DNA from: Desulfarculaceae bacterium
GTDB taxonomy: Bacteria; Desulfobacterota; Desulfarculia; Desulfarculales; Desulfarculaceae
Assembly (NCBI GenBank): GCA_021737145.1
Contig: JAIPEN010000014.1
Coordinates: 37,782 to 101,781 of the forward strand
Reading direction: 5' to 3'
Length of the DNA stretch: 64,000 bases
Below are positions 57,008-64,000 of the stretch, piece by piece (the stretch's first letter is position 1; each line of letters opens with the position of its first letter). The notes beneath the pieces are model-generated. The model had not been told where the DNA came from and did no database searches. It saw only the letters and a program-made list of their open reading frames with translations. The position numbers and the translations under genes are program-made.

Positions 57008-57337
57008 TCAACTCCAAATCAGGCCCAGGCCCCAGGCCAAGCAAAAGCCCACGCTGAGCCAAAACATTCCCCATTGCCGCGCCCGCCAGGTGCTGATCAG
57101 CCAAAAAGGCTGGCTAGCCAGGCCCATCAAAGAGCCCCACCAAGCCCAAGCCCCGCCCGCCTGCACCATGGCCAGGGCTGGCGCGCCCAGGGCCAGGATC
57201 ATAAACTGGCGCACCGCCTCCCAGGCCGGGGCCTTGCGGTCCTTGCCGCAACGGCCACAGGTCTGGTGCAGCCACGGCCCCCATCGGAGCACGGTCTGCC
57301 AGTCGTGGCGGCAACGGGGCGGGAAAAACCAGCTCAT
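57008..57337 (-). CDS. Small phage membrane protein with Cys motif
   Basis: MSWFFPPRCRHDW...CGRCGKDRK plus two hydrophobic segments. Confidence 0.4.
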   Translation of the reverse strand: MSWFFPPRCRHDWQTVLRWGPWLHQTCGRCGKDRKAPAWEAVRQFMILALGAPALAMVQAGGAWAWWGSLMGLASQPFWLISTWRARQWGMFWLSVGFCLAWGLGLIWS

Positions 57338-57831
57338 GACAACGCTCCGCACCTGGCCAAAAGGATCGCCAATAGGTTTGCCGCTATAGATATGGACACT
57401 AAGAACCTGACTCTTGGCCTGGCCCAGGCTGTGCCTGCCATTGCCCCTCGCGCGATTACGAGGACAAGAAGGCAACCAGCTAGCCAGCTCATGCCCCATG
57501 CCTCGCGCGGAATTCCAGCTCGGTGTTCACCGCGTTCATCAGCTCCTTGTCCTGGGGCGTTCTCTCTTTCCATTTCACCGCCGCCCACTTGAGCCACCAG
57601 GTGGGGCACTCTTCCACCGTCTTGCCCTTGAACCTGCCGGTGTGCACCACCATCTCCACGTCGCCGCTCACTTGCCTGCCTCCGGCTTCTTTGCCTTCAC
57701 GACCTTGATGTAGCGAATCTCTATTGGCCACTTGGTGAACCCGTACCTAAGCCCCGCATAGAGCCCGAACCCCACCAAGAACGAAACGCCAAGAACACCA
57801 GCCCCGGCCTTTGCCAACATGACCAGCGTGT

Positions 57832-58200
57832 CTAGCATGCCCCCACCTCAAAAAGACCCCCAGCCGCTCCACTGCGCGCCGGCTGGGGGTCTGGCTTGGG
57901 TTCTGGATTTGGGTTGGTCTGTCTGTCCCCCGTGGGTGTGGGGGACTCCGGGCTCCGGCCGCCTGGAGCATCTTGGGCGCGCGGCTGGCCGGGGGCCGGT
58001 TGGGGGGCTATGCGGATGTTCACCGGCCCGGCGCAGGCGCGCATGCAGGCAGGCGAGAAATACTTGCGTCCGTTGTGATCGGTGCGCTCCCTGGCCTCGC
58101 GCAGGGCGCAGGCCCAGCAGCAGGTCACGCAGTTGTTGCCCTTGCGGGTGCAAGCCACGTACAGCTTGCGGTCCTCGGCGTATTTGCAATCAGGCAGCAT
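57832..58200 (-). CDS. Cys-rich small phage protein
   Basis: CKYAEDRKLYVACTRKGNNCVTCCWACAL. Confidence 0.5.
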   Translation of the reverse strand: MLPDCKYAEDRKLYVACTRKGNNCVTCCWACALREARERTDHNGRKYFSPACMRACAGPVNIRIAPQPAPGQPRAQDAPGGRSPESPTPTGDRQTNPNPEPKPDPQPARSGAAGGLFEVGAC

Positions 58201-58453
58201 ACCGGCCCAGGGCCCAGGAGTTGGCGCAGTTGCCGCAGAGCTCGCCGTCGCCGTCGGGGTTTTCAATCCAGCCGTCCGGCGGGGGCCCCTTGAAATAAGA
58301 GGCCTCTTCCTCCCACACCTCGGTGTGGCATTGGGCGCACTCGTGGCGGTGTTGCTTTTTCGTGTGAACCAGCCAGGCTGGGTCTACGCAAGAACCGCCG
58401 GGATAGGTTTTCCCCGGGTACAAGTTTAGTTTTTTTATGTCTTTAGGCGGCAT
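58190..58453 (-). CDS. Zinc-ribbon-like small phage protein (paralogue A)
   Basis: HECAQCHTEV...LCGNCANSWALGRYAA. Confidence 0.6.
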   Translation of the reverse strand: MPPKDIKKLNLYPGKTYPGGSCVDPAWLVHTKKQHRHECAQCHTEVWEEEASYFKGPPPDGWIENPDGDGELCGNCANSWALGRYAA

Positions 58454-58658
58454 GGCGGCCCAGGGCCCAGGAGTTGGCGCAGTTGCCGCAAAGGGCCCCG
58501 TAGCGCTTGGGCCTGGGGTCGGGTATCCAGCCCAGGGGCAAGGGCAAGTCGCTATGCACCTCGGCATGGCACTGGCCGCATTCGTGACGCTCCAGCTCCA
58601 CGGGCGGAAGACTTGGCTCAACCGGCCCATATCCAAAAATGATGTAGTGGTCACTCAT
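58443..58658 (-). CDS. Zinc-ribbon-like small phage protein (paralogue B)
   Basis: HECGQCHAEV...LCGNCANSWALGRHAA. Confidence 0.6.
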   Translation of the reverse strand: MSDHYIIFGYGPVEPSLPPVELERHECGQCHAEVHSDLPLPLGWIPDPRPKRYGALCGNCANSWALGRHAA

Positions 58659-58894
58659 CAGACACCCCCTCTTATGCGGGCCATGGCCTCGCTTATCTTG
58701 TCCTGGCCGTTGAAGCGCTTTTTAAGTTCGGCCAGGTCCTGCATGGTTCCCACCGCGCGGGGCCGGAAGCCCAGGCGAGCGGCGGCCTTCAAAACTGGAT
58801 AAGGCAGCAGTCCGCAATCGCTCACCGGCCAGGACCCGCAGGCCATGCCCAGGGGCAAAAAGGAGCTTGCCGGTGCCATCTCTACGCCTGCCAT
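58658..58894 (-). CDS. Small phage hypothetical protein
   Basis: Internal start MAGVEMAPASSFLPLG; shares boundary with paralogue B. Confidence 0.45.
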   Translation of the reverse strand: MAGVEMAPASSFLPLGMACGSWPVSDCGLLPYPVLKAAARLGFRPRAVGTMQDLAELKKRFNGQDKISEAMARIRGGV

Positions 58895-58962
58895 GATCTT
58901 CTCCTGGCCGGTCAGGGCGTCAGGCCCGCACCCGACTCTCCCTTGCCCGGCCTGTTGGTGGT

Positions 58963-59460
58963 TCACTTCTTGGCCCCTTTGGGGCCGCCCTTGCCCATGA
59001 TCACCGCGCCCAGCTCCCGGAGCTCCTTGTCGGCTGCCTTGAATAGGCGCTCCAGGGCGGGCCGTTCCTCTTGGTCGATACGTCCGTCTTTCATGGCCTC
59101 GGCAATGCCCTGGGCCAAAGACCCCAGGCGGCCCACCACGTCGTTCATCTCTTGCAGCGGATTGCCGCTGTGTTCCAGGGCGTCCATGTCGTCCACCGCG
59201 CGCAGGGCGGGCCAAATAAGGCACTGCTCCACCCGCCGGGCCCGGGAAGCGAAATGTATGGCCATCACGTCGGCCAGGCGCATATGGGAATCATCGTGGC
59301 CTCTTAGCCGGCTGTAGAATGTGCTGTAATGCACATCAACCAAGGCGGCAGCCCTGGCCACCACATCGCCTCGCTGTTCCACTGTGGCCACCTGGTGGCA
59401 CACTTCGCGGATGGGCCCCGCGTTCACCAGCCGCACCTCTTTCAAGACCCTTAGATCCAT
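58963..59460 (-). CDS. Phage regulatory CII (CP76-like) protein
   Basis: DVHYSTFYSRLRGHDDSHMRLADVMAI...LGAVIMGKGG. Confidence 0.7.
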   Translation of the reverse strand: MDLRVLKEVRLVNAGPIREVCHQVATVEQRGDVVARAAALVDVHYSTFYSRLRGHDDSHMRLADVMAIHFASRARRVEQCLIWPALRAVDDMDALEHSGNPLQEMNDVVGRLGSLAQGIAEAMKDGRIDQEERPALERLFKAADKELRELGAVIMGKGGPKGAKK

Positions 59461-59521
59461 CTCGTAAAATCTCCGCTATCTTTTTTGTGGATTATTAGGC
59501 AGTTAGGTGCCATGGTTTATC

Positions 59522-59731
59522 TTAGGCCCGACTTGCCTCGGGGAGGCCCGGCGTGTTACATTGCTTTACAATTTCTTCCGCTCGCTCCAAGGCCGCGACG
59601 CGGACGAAATCGCTAAGCTTGCGGTGGTCTATCTGGGCGGCGCGCTCAATCAGGGTGCGGTGCGCATGGGTGAGGCGAACATTGACCGGCCTGCCATTTA
59701 ATCTCGTTACGTTGTTTTTTCGCTCTGCCAT
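59522..59731 (-). CDS. Ribbon-helix-helix DUF1778-like protein (orphan antitoxin-like/Cro-position)
   Basis: MAERKNNVTRLNGRPVNVRLTHAHRTLIERAAQIDHRKLSDFVRVAALERAEEI. Confidence 0.65.
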   Translation of the reverse strand: MAERKNNVTRLNGRPVNVRLTHAHRTLIERAAQIDHRKLSDFVRVAALERAEEIVKQCNTPGLPEASRA

Positions 59732-59790
59732 GGCCCATAAATACAACGTAATGTTTTACGATGTCAACCAAAATAACACATTACGCTATA
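59704..59790. promoter_or_regulatory. Divergent operator region
   Basis: TTACGTTGT (59707) / ACAACGTAA (59743) and CGTAATG (59747) / CATTACG (59779) inverted repeats between divergent regulators. Confidence 0.6.
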
Positions 59791-59793
59791 TTT

Positions 59794-60441
59794 ATGGCTA
59801 AAAAGGCGATAACACTAGAAAAAGAGGCCGAGTTCCGTAAACGCATAAAGCGATTGCGGATGGGAAAGAGCCTCAAACAGGAGCAACTGGCGGAGGTTTT
59901 AGGGGTTAGCCAGGCCCTGGTGGGGGACTGGGAGCGCGGCCGTTTGGTGCCCTCTCTGGGGGCCGCCCTGGCTCTGGCTAGGTTCCATAGTGTTAGCCTT
60001 GATTACCTGGTTACCGGCCAAATGCCTGACGGCACGCCCGCCGATCCGGCCGAGGCGGCCTATTGGAAAGCCGAAGCTGAAACCGCCCGCGCCAATGAAG
60101 AGCGGGCCAAGGCAACCGAGGGCGAGGCCGTGGCCAGCCGCAGCCGGGCCGAGGAACGCGCCGAACTGTTACAGGCCGAGGTGAACCAGCTAAAGGCCGA
60201 GCTGGAGGGCCTGCGCGTCCAGACCGTGGCCAAGGTTCTGGGCGATGAAGAGAAGCGCCTGCTCACCGAGGTGGCCGACGCACTGGGGGTGCCCCTGGAT
60301 CACGGCCTGTCCGGCGTCCTGACGCGCGTGCACGCCAACCTGGCCAGCGCGGGGGTTCTATCCCGGCCAACCGTTCATGAGGCCCCGCCCAAAAAAAGCG
60401 GCTCAAAAGGACAAAAGCCCCGCCAGGCCAACTCATCCTGA
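59794..60441 (+). CDS. Phage repressor, HTH_3 plus coiled-coil, no S24 domain
   Basis: KRIKRLRMGKSLKQEQLAEVLGVSQALVGDWERGRLVPSL; downstream Ala/Glu coiled-coil. Confidence 0.8.
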   Translation: MAKKAITLEKEAEFRKRIKRLRMGKSLKQEQLAEVLGVSQALVGDWERGRLVPSLGAALALARFHSVSLDYLVTGQMPDGTPADPAEAAYWKAEAETARANEERAKATEGEAVASRSRAEERAELLQAEVNQLKAELEGLRVQTVAKVLGDEEKRLLTEVADALGVPLDHGLSGVLTRVHANLASAGVLSRPTVHEAPPKKSGSKGQKPRQANSS

Positions 60442-60508
60442 TACAAGATTGGCTGGCCCAAAAAGGCCGCACATGACCACGCCCCGCCTGCCCCGTGAGG
60501 GTGGATAG

Positions 60509-60742
60509 ATGAAAAGATGGCTCCCAGCCTGGGCTGATCGATCAATTTTTATTATTCTTGTTTTATTCGCCGCTATGGAATCTTGGCGCTTTTTTATTTT
60601 TCTGCGCATCTATTTGCAGAACGGCATATTTCCCTCGCGGGCCCAAGGCGAAGGGGTTGCACTCATAACAGCCTTGGTTTTACTTGTTGCCTACACCACT
60701 GCCCGCCACTTTTTTTCTAGAAATAACAACAAGGCAGCTTAA
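60509..60742 (+). CDS. Small membrane protein (lysogeny region)
   Basis: Two hydrophobic helices; between repressor and integrase. Confidence 0.55.
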   Translation: MKRWLPAWADRSIFIILVLFAAMESWRFFIFLRIYLQNGIFPSRAQGEGVALITALVLLVAYTTARHFFSRNNNKAA

Positions 60743-60747
60743 TAAAT

Positions 60748-61026
60748 ATGGGGGCGATTCTATATATTTTAGCTCCTTTTGGGGGGGGCTTTATTGTTGG
60801 TTTTATTACGAATAAAACCCTGGCATTAATAGTCGGGTGCCTCGCTGTAGGGTTCGGCGGGTGCATGCTGAACGCCAAGCGTAAAGACCGCCAGGAATAT
60901 AAAAGGGACCTCAGAAGAAAAGGGGTTGATACCGCTGGAGCCGGATTCTTTTATATTGTGATGATGTTTATTGTCTATGCCGTGATCGCCTTTTTGGGGG
61001 CCGGCTTGGCGAAGCTACTTGTATGA
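60748..61026 (+). CDS. Small membrane protein (lysogeny region)
   Basis: Three hydrophobic helices; 5 nt after preceding ORF. Confidence 0.55.
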   Translation: MGAILYILAPFGGGFIVGFITNKTLALIVGCLAVGFGGCMLNAKRKDRQEYKRDLRRKGVDTAGAGFFYIVMMFIVYAVIAFLGAGLAKLLV

Positions 61027-61032
61027 TCCGGC

Positions 61033-61061
61033 TTGACACCACCCCCTCCCATGACTAGCCT
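61033..61061 (+). promoter_or_regulatory. Possible sigma70-type promoter upstream of integrase
   Basis: TTGACA - 17 nt - TAGCCT; weak -10. Confidence 0.3.
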
Positions 61062-61119
61062 ATGAACATATCAGGCCCGCACCTGACTCTTTCCTTGCCC
61101 AGGCTGGGAGCTCCCCGGC

Positions 61120-62340
61120 TTGGGCATTCCGCTCTACATCCAAGAGCACCTGAGAGCCGCCGCCATGCAGCGCGGTAGGCTCCAGAGCACCCAGGTATGC
61201 CCCAAGTGCAAACAGCGCGGCAGGTACGCCCTCAAGACCTACGATGGGGTCACGGTCCTGGAATGCGCCTGTGGCCAGTTCGCGGCCACCAAGGGCTTTA
61301 GGGTCCGGATCGGCCATCGGGGCCGCGACCTGCATATCTACCACACCCAGGCGGGCAAGCGATTCGCCTCCTTGGAGGAATCCCAGGCCGCCCTGGAAAC
61401 CATCAGGGGGGAGATCAAACGCGGCGTCTTCGACCCCGACCTATGGAAGCCCACCAGCCCCCTGGTTTGGGAAAACTACCTAGCCGAATATCTTGCAAGG
61501 GAAGCCTCCCGCGTTGAGGTGGGGGAGATCAGCCCGGCCACCCTACGCAAGAAAAAGTTTTGGGCCAAGCACCTGGCGGGCCTGAATGGAAACAACCTCA
61601 GGGAGCTACAGGACGCCCAGATTCGAGACTTCGCGGCCGGCCTGGCCTACCTGGCCCCCAAGACCCGGGCCGACGTGTTGCAGGAGCTTCGCCACATCCT
61701 GGCCGAGGCCGTGTATTGGAAAGATATACCTCGGGCTCCCCGGGTGCCTGGGGTCAAGATAGACCGCAAGGCCCCGCCTTGGATCACTCAGGAAAAACAA
61801 GAGGCCATCTTGGCCAAGGTGCCGAGAGAACACCGGCCCATCCTCAGATTCGCCATGCAGTACGGCTGTAGGGTCTCCGAGGCGTGCAATCTCACCTGGG
61901 GGCAGGTGTACCTGGCCGAAGGCGTGCTCGTCCTCTCAGGGACCAAGCAGCGCCGCGACAACCCTCTGCCCATAGTTCACTGGTTTGAGACGTGGGCCCA
62001 CATGCAGCCCAAGGCCATGCCCCATGTCCCGGTGTTCACCAACCCCCAGGCCAGGAACGAGGCGGGCGGATACACCCCCGATTTTCTACGCGGGATTTGG
62101 AACACGGCGGCCGAGGCGGCCGGCTATAGGATCAAGCTCAAGAACGCTACCCGGCACAGCCTGGGCAATAGGTTGCGGAGGGATGGTTGGGACGAGGGGG
62201 CCATTGCCCGGATGCTAGGGCACTCCAGCACTCAGCACACCCGGCAGTTCTATGTGGACACGGACGTGGAACTGCTTAGGGAAAAGCTGCTCCGTACACA
62301 CCGCGTACACACCGCCAAAAACAGCGACACAACTAGCTGA
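61120..62340 (+). CDS. Tyrosine integrase with N-terminal zinc-ribbon-like motif
   Basis: TTG start; CPKCKQRGRY...CACGQF; C-terminal RHSLGNRLRRDGWDEGAIARMLGHSSTQHTRQFY; abuts attR. Confidence 0.92.
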   Translation: MGIPLYIQEHLRAAAMQRGRLQSTQVCPKCKQRGRYALKTYDGVTVLECACGQFAATKGFRVRIGHRGRDLHIYHTQAGKRFASLEESQAALETIRGEIKRGVFDPDLWKPTSPLVWENYLAEYLAREASRVEVGEISPATLRKKKFWAKHLAGLNGNNLRELQDAQIRDFAAGLAYLAPKTRADVLQELRHILAEAVYWKDIPRAPRVPGVKIDRKAPPWITQEKQEAILAKVPREHRPILRFAMQYGCRVSEACNLTWGQVYLAEGVLVLSGTKQRRDNPLPIVHWFETWAHMQPKAMPHVPVFTNPQARNEAGGYTPDFLRGIWNTAAEAAGYRIKLKNATRHSLGNRLRRDGWDEGAIARMLGHSSTQHTRQFYVDTDVELLREKLLRTHRVHTAKNSDTTS

Positions 62341-62367
62341 TAATTCAACGCATTATTTTGGATTTGC

Positions 62368-62422
62368 GAGTGCCATCCTCACACGGTGGAAGTCATGGGT
62401 TCAAATCCCATCCGGCCTACCA
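62368..62422 (+). repeat. attR core
   Basis: Identical 55-nt copy of tRNA-Val 3' part. Confidence 0.95.
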
Positions 62423-62433
62423 TTAATGATTTT

Positions 62434-62470
62434 AAGGAGTTAGCTTCTTTTCGAGGCTAACTCCTTTTCT
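62434..62470 (+). terminator. Rho-independent terminator, probably the original host tRNA-Val terminator displaced by the prophage
   Basis: AAGGAGTTAGC...GCTAACTCCTT followed by TTCTTTTTT. Confidence 0.8.
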
Positions 62471-63208
62471 TTTTTGACGTAAAAATGTAGGCTACCCGCA
62501 GGCTATTTGGTTTCACCCAAATCCTAACCTTTTGGCCGGATCTAATTCGAGGTGACCCTCAGAATCGCCTCCGGGTGGACCGTCTTATCTCTCGAATGAC
62601 GTTACTGGCTCCCATGACTGGTCTCCTCTCTGCCCAAGACCAGATTCCAGGGACCAAAACCAGACGGTCAACCCTAACTTATTTTCAACAACCAAGCTGT
62701 GCCACTTTCCATGACGACAAACAGTTGGTCCTCCTAGCTTGCCAATAGCCTAATTTTCCTGAAGTTATCATGAGTTGGGAAAACAGAAAATTTCCCGCGC
62801 CAGGCGGCTCATGGGACCAGGGCGAGTGAATGCCTACCTGCGCAAGGTATTGAGCAATCTGACCCTAGACGAACTGGATTTTTAAAGGGGTATTAACCTG
62901 TATGATCCCACGACCTTGCGAAGGATTTTTTTTGGAAGAAATTGGGGGGAGGTGAGTTGAGAGATTTAGCCCCGCTGGTTTCAGCAGGGCGACCTATTTC
63001 GCCTGATCCAATAGGGATTTCAACCCGCCAGGCGGGCAGGCATTGCTTAGGTCTGTTGGACCCGCCGGCCTCCAGAAGCACGCGGCGGATTATCGCGGGT
63101 TCCAAGCCCGCTCCTGAGCGCTCCAGCAGTCTTGGCTGTTCTTTGCCCTGCCGGGCCGCTACGGTATCTTTGTTGCGCTAAATCGCGGTTCTTAGCCAAA
63201 AAACGCAC

Positions 63209-63508
63209 TCAGTGGGTGCCCTTTTTCTTAAAAACCGCAAACTCAGTGGCTGCGGCTCCAATCTCCACCCACTCTTCCACCATCTGCTCCAGCGACACGC
63301 CCCTGGTTTCGGCCAAGGAAAGAATTTTTTCATGCCCTTCCTGCGAAACCACGATAACCAACTCGATCTTTTCCTCGGGATCCATGCCAATCGTCCTTTT
63401 CTTGATGTTTACCTCAAGGTGGTGCTGATCAATCCGGGAAAGCGGTGGACCCCATCTGTTGGACAGCTTGGCGGCGTTCTTAAGGTGGATGGCGTTTGTT
63501 GTTTTCAT
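63209..63508 (-). CDS. Hypothetical protein
   Basis: MKTTNAIHLKNAAKLSNRWGPPL...KKRTIGMDPEEKIELVIVVSQEGHEK; start overlaps IS3 remnant stop. Confidence 0.45.
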   Translation of the reverse strand: MKTTNAIHLKNAAKLSNRWGPPLSRIDQHHLEVNIKKRTIGMDPEEKIELVIVVSQEGHEKILSLAETRGVSLEQMVEEWVEIGAAATEFAVFKKKGTH

Positions 63509-63610
63509 GCCGCCGCTTCGATCAGTCCCGCCATGGGTAGGCCCCAGTATGCCTCGTCTGGCGTTCTTCCGCCCAGGCTGGAGTGGGGGCCGCCGCTGGT
63601 TGTAGCATGA
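63505..63610 (-). pseudogene. IS3-family transposase (OrfB) C-terminal remnant, frameshifted
   Basis: YNQRRP then, after a C5 run, HSSLGGRTPDEAYWGLPMAGLIEAAA* in a shifted frame. Confidence 0.75.
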
Positions 63611-63862
63611 ACTGTAGCCGACCCGCCTGCGCCAAGCGAGCGAACCCAGATAATGGGCATCTGCACCTTTTAAATTCAATCTGATGTTTTTCATGGTCCA
63701 GTAGGTTAGCTGAGTTAGTCCAAGTGCAACCCTACTGGCTCGTTGCTGCATTCAAAGGTGTAGCCGACAAGTTACAAACTTGCTTGATTATCAGTCGAAT
63801 GATTCGGCTGTAGCTTGCAGCAGCTACCCCCAAGGCACAGATCATGGCCGCAATAATCAGTC

Positions 63863-63883
63863 ACCACCGGCATAGCCGGTGGT
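63863..63883. repeat. Perfect hairpin, IS200/IS605-type right-end candidate
   Basis: ACCACCGGC-ATA-GCCGGTGGT. Confidence 0.65.
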
Positions 63884-63910
63884 ATGAGGAAGGCCCCTAA
63901 AAGGGGCCAT

Positions 63911-64000
63911 TAGTTCAGTTCAAGCCCCAACTGTTCTTGGTCTTGTTGGAACTTCTCTTGCTCCCTGATGTATTTTCGAATGCCTTGTTCGTCCCAGCCC
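63911..64000 (-). CDS. IS200/IS605-type (REP-associated) transposase TnpA C-terminus, partial at window edge
   Basis: Reverse frame GWDEQGIRKYIREQEKFQQDQEQLGLELN*, like TnpA C-terminal helix. Confidence 0.6.

Larger units (their letters stand above)
20839..62422. mobile_element. Prophage, podovirus-like, integrated in tRNA-Val
   Basis: 55-bp perfect direct repeat at both ends, integrase beside right end, full set of virion genes. Confidence 0.95.

Noticed and set aside
59522-59731. Complete type II toxin-antitoxin pair
   Set aside because: Only the RHH antitoxin-like half is present; no GNAT/TacT-like toxin beside it
62500-62900. Possible gene between attR and IS remnants (MGPGRVNAYLRKVLSNLTLDELDF)
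   Set aside because: Only a 24-residue tail with stops around it; at most a decayed gene end, not callable

Overview
GC-rich bacterial chromosome segment; gene content looks like Desulfobacterota/deltaproteobacteria (inference only). It carries a complete-looking podovirus-type prophage. Host part 1 (1..20828): ligA 3' end, acyP, lipoprotein, recN, kdsB with a DegT aminotransferase and an Fe-alcohol dehydrogenase (Kdo8N-type cluster), PFK, MscS, stand-alone AICAR transformylase, proC, sigma-54 regulator, Xaa-Pro peptidase, XerC/D, DHH-CBS-polyA polymerase fusion, M50 protease, scpA, scpB, rluB. The prophage (~41.6 kb) is inserted in tRNA-Val(CAC) and bounded by a perfect 55-bp direct repeat (20839..20893 and 62368..62422). 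Its virion module is T7/BPP-1-like: terminase, portal, Bbp19-like, scaffold, Bbp17-like capsid, Bbp16-like cement, tubular proteins, internal virion proteins, a 2666-aa polyvalent protein and a T7-type tail fibre. It also has an endolysin region, a replication initiator with in-gene iteron-like repeats next to a DnaC-like loader, a nucleotide/base-metabolism cluster (ThyX with Cys-rich insert, ASCH-DUF4326 fusion, SPL-like radical SAM, deoxyribosyltransferase-like), a repressor without S24 domain, two small membrane proteins and an integrase. Right of attR is a degraded region with IS3 and IS200/IS605 remnants. Strongest leads: the polyvalent virion protein and its AT-rich inserted zincin domain, a 258-bp element with 21-bp perfect terminal inverted repeats that supplies the xerC start codon, the in-gene iterons, and the phage base-metabolism cluster. 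No database searches were run; family calls come from motif recognition.
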